This document shows positions 20,241-24,990 of a stretch of 24,990 nucleotides of DNA, piece by piece. This stretch comes from a virus, in IMG/VR virus record IMGVR_UViG_3300037882_003700, positions 1 through 24,990 of that record. One strand, 5' to 3'. A program made the translations under genes and the position numbers. The notes beneath the pieces are model-generated. The model did no database searches, was not told the origin of the DNA, and worked only from the letters and a program-made list of their open reading frames with translations. Positions within the stretch are counted from its first letter, which is position 1. Each line of letters starts with the position of its first letter.

Positions 20241-20453
20241 TTATCTCCTTTTTCTAAAATGGTTTATATCTTCTGCTAATTTATCGGCGTATTTTATCGC
20301 GCCTTCTTTATCGTAACCGCTGAATATTATATTCATCTCGGAATCATCGCTTATCACGATTTCCACCCACCATTGTCCAGCATCGTTACATCCGTATTTG
20401 ATCGCTCTGACATGCTCGGTTGAGATCCATTTGGTTCCTGTTTTGATTAACAT
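20241..20453 (-). CDS. Hypothetical small protein
   Basis: 70 residues; GGAAGG lies 6 nt before the ATG, and the gene starts 3 nt after the SbcC-like stop. The fold looks like beta strands plus a final helix: 'TKWISTEHVRAIKYG', 'WWVEIVISDDSEMNIIFSGYD', then 'KEGAIKYADKLAEDINHFRKR'. Small PH-like or DUF-type proteins of this layout are common in phages and bacteria. The DNA is A+T-rich like the next gene. Function unknown. Confidence 0.6.
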   Translation of the reverse strand: MLIKTGTKWISTEHVRAIKYGCNDAGQWWVEIVISDDSEMNIIFSGYDKEGAIKYADKLAEDINHFRKRR

Positions 20454-20455
20454 CT

Positions 20456-22447
20456 CTACCTTCCTAATTCGATGTAGTGATCAGCATCGGGCCGCTTGTG
20501 AGAAATCAGCAGCAGCTGCGATACATGCTTGGTCAGACGCCGCAAGCACTCGGCGGTAAATTCCGCACGTTCATCGTCCATCGATCCGTCGATCTCATCG
20601 GCCATGAACACAGGGAATTTTTTCGCAATTAAGACTTGGCCCAGGGCGATTCGAATTGCTAAGTTAGCAACCGCCTTGCCGGAGCCGGAGAGGGTATTTA
20701 ACGCCTGCCCGTCGATGAAGATCTCGAAATCCTCTGTGACCTCAACACTGCTGCGCGAGCCACCAGTCATCTGCGCCAGCAATGCCGACGCTACCCGGTT
20801 CAGGCTCGGCACCAGATACTTCTTCACCGTGCTGCGCGCCTCCTTGAGCGCGATGCGCGAGCGTTCATACTGGTTGAGCAGGAGCGATTTTTCCTGAATT
20901 ACCCCCAGCTGGATGTTGTAATATTCGATCTGTTTCTGATAGTTAGAGAAAGCATGATCGTACAGAGCCACCTGTGTAAGCAGGTTGCGCAGCAGCTGCA
21001 CCTGATTCGGCACGTTTTGCAGCTCCAGATACTCGGCATGGTTCTTATGATAGTCAGTAACATACTGATTATAATTAATAACCGCCTGATTATATGCCGC
21101 AAGCTGCTGTTCGAACAGCTGGCGGCGCTGGATCATCGACGCATAATCCGGCACGCCTTGGGAGAAATACGCCTGTAGATCAGCCAGCTCCTGCTTAGCC
21201 TGCTGCATGGTCTCTCTTTCGCCCAGGGAACGCTCCTGGATAGCGATCTCGTCTTTGGATATGGTTGGGGTACTGATCTCACCCAACTCTGCTATTTGAG
21301 CCTCTAAAGTGGTTCTGTTGGGTTGATCCCTTTCATAGGCTTCCATTAACGAATAGTCATGCGGGCCGGGAACGTATTGCGGCATCGGCGTCATGCTTAC
21401 TTTTTCGAAGGCTTTCAGCTGCTCGGAAGCCACCGGCCAGTGGTGCTTGCACTTCGGGCATTCGTTCTCACCCTGGGCCAGAAGCTGCTCCTTCTGTTTC
21501 CAGGCGGCGGCTTGCTGCGCCTGCGCGCTCCACTCCTCCAGTTGCTGGCGGGTGTAGGGAGGCGGCGCGGTGAGGCGGGAGAGCTGGTGGCGCAGATCCG
21601 AGAGCTTATCCACCTGTTCCCATTGCACTTTCAGCGCGGCGATCTGCTCCGGCGTCAGGGTAGGTTCGGTATAGCGGGCCACCTGCTTCTCCAGCTCCCG
21701 CAGCTTCGCCATCTGGCCCGATACCTGCGCATTGCCTGCCACCAGTTCGTCCATGCTGGCGAGCTGGGGATCGGTCGGCGGTATCGGCTGCTGGTGCGGA
21801 ACGCTCAGCCATTGGCGCAGATAATGAAAGCGCTGCTCCTGCGTGACCAGTCCGTTAATTTCCGTCTGGATCTCACCGGCGGCGCGATACCCTTCGGGAA
21901 CCACCGGCGCCTGCGGCTGCACCGTGGTGACGCGCAGCGTTTCCAGCTCGGTATTCAGGGTGCCGATCTTGGTGGCGATGGACGCGCTCAGCTTATCGAT
22001 GATCGTCAGGCCGATGACATTATCGACCATCGACTTGCGTTCCGTCGGCTTCATGTTGCCGAGTTTCAGCAGCTCATCCTGGTTGGCGCAGTTGGCGATG
22101 CTGAACACCTTGAAGTCGTAACCCAGGATTTCCAGCAGCTTCGGATTGACCACCTTGATTCCGGTGGCGACTTCCTTTCCGTTCACATACAGAAGGCATT
22201 TCGAGCCGCTGCGCACCACGCGGTACTCGACGCCGAGCACGGTGAAATCCAGCGCGACGTAGAGCTTCTTGTAGTCATCGGCGCTGCCGCGCAGCGCCAC
22301 GCTCCCGAACAATGCGAAAGCGATCATCTCAAAGATCAGCGATTTCCCGGCTTCATTAGGGCCGGTGATCGCGGTGAGTCCGGTAGTGAATTCAAACACG
22401 CAGTTGGCGTGCTTGAAACAGTTCTTCAATTCAAGTCGTTTAAGCAT
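20456..22447 (-). CDS. SbcC/Rad50-like ATPase, recombination nuclease subunit (T4 gp46-like)
   Basis: 663 residues. It is an SMC-type ATPase that works with the SbcD/Mre11-like nuclease encoded just upstream, in end resection and recombination-dependent replication. Walker A is G29-PNEAGKS36. Zinc-hook C330-P-K-C333 is in the middle ('GENECPKCKHHW'). The coils around it are short compared with bacterial SbcC. The C-terminal lobe has a signature-like 'LNTLSGSGKAVANLAIRIALG', a Walker B 'FMADEIDGSMDD' and an H-loop 'LLLISHKRPDADH'. The signature Ser-Gly-Ser-Gly differs from the common SGGE/SGGQ. AGAGGAAG precedes the ATG; the gene overlaps the SbcD-like gene by 8 nt, so the two are made together. 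Confidence 0.93.
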   Translation of the reverse strand: MLKRLELKNCFKHANCVFEFTTGLTAITGPNEAGKSLIFEMIAFALFGSVALRGSADDYKKLYVALDFTVLGVEYRVVRSGSKCLLYVNGKEVATGIKVVNPKLLEILGYDFKVFSIANCANQDELLKLGNMKPTERKSMVDNVIGLTIIDKLSASIATKIGTLNTELETLRVTTVQPQAPVVPEGYRAAGEIQTEINGLVTQEQRFHYLRQWLSVPHQQPIPPTDPQLASMDELVAGNAQVSGQMAKLRELEKQVARYTEPTLTPEQIAALKVQWEQVDKLSDLRHQLSRLTAPPPYTRQQLEEWSAQAQQAAAWKQKEQLLAQGENECPKCKHHWPVASEQLKAFEKVSMTPMPQYVPGPHDYSLMEAYERDQPNRTTLEAQIAELGEISTPTISKDEIAIQERSLGERETMQQAKQELADLQAYFSQGVPDYASMIQRRQLFEQQLAAYNQAVINYNQYVTDYHKNHAEYLELQNVPNQVQLLRNLLTQVALYDHAFSNYQKQIEYYNIQLGVIQEKSLLLNQYERSRIALKEARSTVKKYLVPSLNRVASALLAQMTGGSRSSVEVTEDFEIFIDGQALNTLSGSGKAVANLAIRIALGQVLIAKKFPVFMADEIDGSMDDERAEFTAECLRRLTKHVSQLLLISHKRPDADHYIELGR

Positions 22448-23477
22448 TGGCTTCCTCTGCTCTCAGGCGTTGGAATTCGGTTTCGATAAAGCTAGTGACG
22501 GACGGATCGGTGACACCCTGCAGCCCCAGCTCGTTGCGGATGATGGCGAGGAAATCAAAATCCTCCAGCTCGACGGTGAGATCTTCATCCTCGTCGGGAG
22601 CATCCATTCGCTTGGTGGTGTATTGCAGGCAGTCCAGCGATTCCGGCGCGTCCTCATTCGGCGCAAGGACAATGCGCACGCATTTATCCTTGAGCGTGGT
22701 GGGATCCATCGCTTTCAGCATATCCATCGTCAGGCTGACGTAGAGCAAGCGATCAGGATCTTCGCTGTGGTTGTAAGGCTGCATCGATCCCACCACCACC
22801 AGCTCCAGCGCTCCGTACTCACGAATATCCGGCAGGTGAATATGACCGGTGAAAGCCTGATCGGTGATCGTCGTTGCCAGCTCATGCGGAAAGAGATTGT
22901 GCGGCATCTCTCCGAATTCATCGAGATCCCAATGGCCGAAGATCGCCGCGAAGCGATCGATCTTTTTCCCTTTCCAGGTTTTGATGCACTCCGCCATCAT
23001 ATCGTAGCTGTTGATGAACGGATCGTAGGGGAAGAAAGCGAAATGCTGGCCTTTGAATTCCCACTGCTGCGGAAGCAGCACCACATGAATATTGTCGAAG
23101 AACGTCACCATTTCCTTGAACACCCGGAAGCTGGAAAATTTATCCTTATCCCGGCTCATGTCATGGTTTCCCATGAGGATGAAATAGTGGGTATTGGTGT
23201 TGCGCATCGCCGCGGCTTGATAAAACTGCGCCGCCGTTACCATCGTGGTCGGATCGACCACGAAGTTATCGAACAGATCACCCATGCACACATGCACGTC
23301 CGCTTCGGTGAGGATGATACTGTTCTGGAAGTCATGCCACATCATCTGTTCACGTTCTCCGCGCCGGTGGAGGGGTACACCGGAGACGAAGCGCTTGCCG
23401 AGATGCGGATCGCCCAGCACTTCGACCTTCACACCGTCGAAGTTGTAGAGCAGATCTTCTTTATTTCTGAATTTCAT
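22440..23477 (-). CDS. SbcD/Mre11-like nuclease subunit (T4 gp47-like)
   Basis: 345 residues. The calcineurin-like metallophosphoesterase motifs are all present: D23-P-H25 ('GDPHLG'), G66-D67 ('MGDLFD'), G103-N-H-D106 ('LMGNHD'), G181-H182 ('FGHWD') and G211-H-I-H214 ('TGHIH'). These bind two Mn ions for exonuclease and endonuclease action on DNA ends. After the catalytic part comes a capping region and an acidic C-terminus ('APDEDEDLTVELEDFDF') that would contact the SbcC partner. AGGA lies close to the ATG; the end overlaps the SbcC-like gene by 8 nt. Confidence 0.93.
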   Translation of the reverse strand: MKFRNKEDLLYNFDGVKVEVLGDPHLGKRFVSGVPLHRRGEREQMMWHDFQNSIILTEADVHVCMGDLFDNFVVDPTTMVTAAQFYQAAAMRNTNTHYFILMGNHDMSRDKDKFSSFRVFKEMVTFFDNIHVVLLPQQWEFKGQHFAFFPYDPFINSYDMMAECIKTWKGKKIDRFAAIFGHWDLDEFGEMPHNLFPHELATTITDQAFTGHIHLPDIREYGALELVVVGSMQPYNHSEDPDRLLYVSLTMDMLKAMDPTTLKDKCVRIVLAPNEDAPESLDCLQYTTKRMDAPDEDEDLTVELEDFDFLAIIRNELGLQGVTDPSVTSFIETEFQRLRAEEANA

Positions 23478-23482
23478 AAATC

Positions 23483-23890
23483 CTACGAAACTAATAATTG
23501 CATGACTGGATGAGATATTTTTTTATCGATCAGCTTATTTTTCAAACCATCAAGTTCCAAAGTATCAAAGCCTGAAATTCGTACCAGTTGGTTATTTACT
23601 AGACCATAAATGCCCTCAATGATGGCGGTGGATCCATAGAACGGGCGAGCAATAGTGAAAGTATCACCATTATACATTCGAACCCTCTGTAACATTCTTT
23701 TTTTCTCACCTTTTTTGGGTTCAGATAAATCAGGCTGTGAGATCCAGATGGTTTCATTACCATCCTTATCTTTTTCACCATCCCAAATGTAAAAATCTAA
23801 TTCAGGATTAGGTCTAAAAGCTGAATCAAATATCTGCCGGATAATTTCGGGTTCTTTCTCACCATCTACTAATCTTGTTAAAGTACGCAT
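23483..23890 (-). CDS. Hypothetical protein (A+T-rich gene)
   Basis: 135 residues from ATG 23890, chosen for AAGGAG 7-8 nt upstream; the longer frame to 23962 lies inside the exonuclease gene. The protein is mostly beta with 'PELDFYIWDGEKDKDGNET', 'MYNGDTFTIARPFYGSTAII', 'GLVNNQLVRISGFDTLELDG'. Five counted 60-nt blocks give about 32-43% G+C against more than 50% in flanking genes. This suggests a separate origin. There is no motif I can name. It sits between the exonuclease and SbcD-like genes with gaps of 5 and 11 nt. Confidence 0.6.
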   Translation of the reverse strand: MRTLTRLVDGEKEPEIIRQIFDSAFRPNPELDFYIWDGEKDKDGNETIWISQPDLSEPKKGEKKRMLQRVRMYNGDTFTIARPFYGSTAIIEGIYGLVNNQLVRISGFDTLELDGLKNKLIDKKISHPVMQLLVS

Positions 23891-23901
23891 AGATTTTCTC
23901 C

Positions 23902-24474
23902 TTAGTCCGCGACCTGATTGATCGCGGCGAAAACAGTTTTGATTTGATGGCGGCAATCCCAATACGCATGGTGCTTTTCACCTTCGAAAGGAATGTCCAC
24001 CAGAGGGGAGCAGTCATCGAGGATAGTGCCTTTGAGGAAGCTCGTCATCTCGATCACATTCTTGTAATTGAAAGGGCAGGGAACCTCGAAGTCCGTGAAA
24101 TACGATTCCACGAACATCCAGTCGAACGGTCGGCGGCACCAGAAGTTGGGAACGTCCGTCGATTTCAGACTGTTCACGAATTCCGCGAAGTTGATCAGAT
24201 TCTGCACGATGCCACTTTGGTTGGCGCAGATATGATCGTACACGTTCTTGTTGTTGGTGAGCCACCAGTTCAGGGTATCGATGGAAAAACTTCTCCACGC
24301 AGGCATGGTCAAATACCCGTCGAAATATCTCTCGCAGATCACCTGCGCCTTTAGATCGAAGGGTACGCATGAAAGCTGAATCATCGCGTGTCTGCCGGGA
24401 TTGATCCCGGAGGTTTCGATGTCCACCATGAAGTCTTTGTATTTAGTAAATTGCTGCGAGGGGATCTGTTCCAC
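23902..24474 (-). CDS. DEDD-family 3'-5' exonuclease (DexA/Rv2179c-like)
   Basis: 190 residues from GTG 24474, which has AAAGGAG 7 nt upstream; the longer frame to 24624 lies inside the resolvase-like gene. The catalytic acid pattern is visible: D18-I-E20 ('DFMVDIETSG'), a middle Asp in 'RRPFDWMFVES', and H169-x3-D173 ('HAYWD'). The 'NWW', 'W..R.FDW.F' and 'HxAxxD-like' spacing resembles T4 DexA and the Rv2179c RNase-T-like group. It would degrade single-stranded DNA or RNA from the 3' end, either for host DNA breakdown or editing. It overlaps the upstream gene by 32 nt. Confidence 0.85.
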   Translation of the reverse strand: MEQIPSQQFTKYKDFMVDIETSGINPGRHAMIQLSCVPFDLKAQVICERYFDGYLTMPAWRSFSIDTLNWWLTNNKNVYDHICANQSGIVQNLINFAEFVNSLKSTDVPNFWCRRPFDWMFVESYFTDFEVPCPFNYKNVIEMTSFLKGTILDDCSPLVDIPFEGEKHHAYWDCRHQIKTVFAAINQVAD

Positions 24475-24913
24475 GACCGAACTCCTTTTGAAGGTTTGAA
24501 AGTTTAATGCTGGTGATCGGCATGGATTTTTCATAATTGCGGACGAAGTAAACGCCCGGAACGCAGTACCATTCCATACGACCGACATGCAGGATGAAGA
24601 TATAATATTGCCCTTTGGCTGCATCCTGCTGGATCATGCCTCGGAGTTGCGACTTTTCGATTCGATTGAAACGGAAAGTATCGGTGTCGGTGCCTTTCAC
24701 TTCGGCATAAAACATCTTACCGTTGAGAGTCACCGCATAATCCGCCGGGTTGGGCGGAAGATGAGCGTAAGTATCCTGCCCGGTGGCTTTCTTGAAGCGC
24801 GAACGGATGTCGGATGTGTCAGGAAGGCGCGTGAGATACGCTTCCTTTCCGAAAGCAGAAATCGCTTTCTCAAACTGGCTCTCTGCCAGCTGCTTGATTT
24901 GATACGGCGTCAT
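24443..24913 (-). CDS. RecU-like Holliday junction resolvase (PD-(D/E)xK nuclease)
   Basis: 156 residues. The PD-(D/E)xK core is visible: D58 in 'PNPADYAVTLNGK', E71-V-K73 in 'MFYAEVKGT', and Q89 in 'FNRIEKSQLRGM'. This order (PaDy, EvK, then a Gln after 'i..sQ') is that of the RecU/penicillin-binding-protein-related factor A group. The N-terminal 'AESQFEKAISAFGKEAYLTRLPDTSD' region, seen here as 'SQFEKAISAFGKE' and 'RLPDTSD', also fits. It would cut four-way junctions or other branched DNA made during recombination. The ribosome site is weak (GAGA), and the start overlaps the previous stop (ATGA), implying coupling. Confidence 0.8.
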   Translation of the reverse strand: MTPYQIKQLAESQFEKAISAFGKEAYLTRLPDTSDIRSRFKKATGQDTYAHLPPNPADYAVTLNGKMFYAEVKGTDTDTFRFNRIEKSQLRGMIQQDAAKGQYYIFILHVGRMEWYCVPGVYFVRNYEKSMPITSIKLSNLQKEFGRGTDPLAAIY

Positions 24914-24990
24914 GATTTCATCTCAAATGCTTCTGCCGGAACAAAATAAATACGCAGTTTCCCTGGCGGAAGGCCGGTCTTACCCATAGC
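24910..24990 (-). CDS. Partial gene end at window edge
   Basis: The minus frame from the window edge reads 26 codons to a TGA at 24912-24910, which overlaps the ATG of the resolvase-like gene. Visible residues include 'GKTGLPPGKLRIYFVPAEAF'. An ATG is present at the second visible codon, so this could be either the end of a longer gene or a very small gene. No function can be given. Confidence 0.45.
   Translation of the reverse strand, partial: AMGKTGLPPGKLRIYFVPAEAFEMKS

Noticed and set aside
21359-22489. 376-codon plus-strand frame, Leu/Arg/Gln-rich
   Set aside because: Antisense to the SbcC-like gene, whose Walker A, zinc hook and Walker B are clear.
22365-23513. 382-codon plus-strand frame
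   Set aside because: Antisense to the SbcD-like gene, which holds all metallophosphoesterase motifs.
1-24990. tRNA genes or integrase attachment sites
   Set aside because: I saw no cloverleaf-like sequence or integrase gene; nearly all bases are taken by well-supported coding frames.

Overview
This window is part of a tailed double-stranded DNA phage, either free or as a prophage, with a lambda-like long tail. The evidence is the run of recognisable tail genes in lambda order: tape measure end, M-like, L-like, K-like protease domains, I-like and J-like. A peptidoglycan hydrolase of the GH108 type, a Cys-lipobox lipoprotein and strong AGGAG ribosome sites point to a Gram-negative host. An alphaproteobacterial host is only a guess. 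No integrase, repressor, tRNA, terminase or capsid gene is present, so lifestyle cannot be decided here.

Plus strand, 1-15707: one dense late operon. Positions 2-4199 complete the tail tube and tip assembly genes. Positions 4196-9472 encode a 1758-residue J-like tip protein with Fn3 domains and a carbohydrate-binding-like domain. Positions 9469-13062 encode host-contact proteins: an 18-20 residue repeat protein, a small structural protein and a beta-helix tailspike. Positions 13059-13678 hold two small genes, one ribbon-helix-helix-like. Positions 13689-15707 look like a lysis region: GH108 endolysin, a two-span membrane protein with Ala-Pro-Val repeats and an internal start, a lipoprotein, a 47-residue membrane peptide and a small acidic helical protein.

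The two transcription directions meet at 15701-15765. The last late gene and thyX share one palindromic TTAA as their opposed stop codons. A perfect 12-bp inverted repeat followed by a T-rich stretch, the likely late terminator, lies inside the coding sequence of thyX.

Minus strand, 24990-15704: a replication, recombination and nucleotide operon transcribed right to left. In transcription order it holds a RecU-like resolvase, a DEDD exonuclease, an unknown AT-rich gene, SbcD/Mre11-like and SbcC/Rad50-like subunits, two small AT-rich genes (one a membrane protein), an unknown gene, a MazG-like pyrophosphohydrolase, an ATP-dependent DNA ligase, three small unknown genes, a nucleoside 2-deoxyribosyltransferase-like enzyme, a dCMP deaminase and ThyX. 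Together these would make dTMP and process, recombine and seal phage DNA (T4-like gp46/gp47 logic in a phage with a lambda-type tail).

Almost the whole window is coding. The largest gap is about 113 nt (15391-15503) and holds a hairpin, so there is no gene-free stretch above 300 nt.
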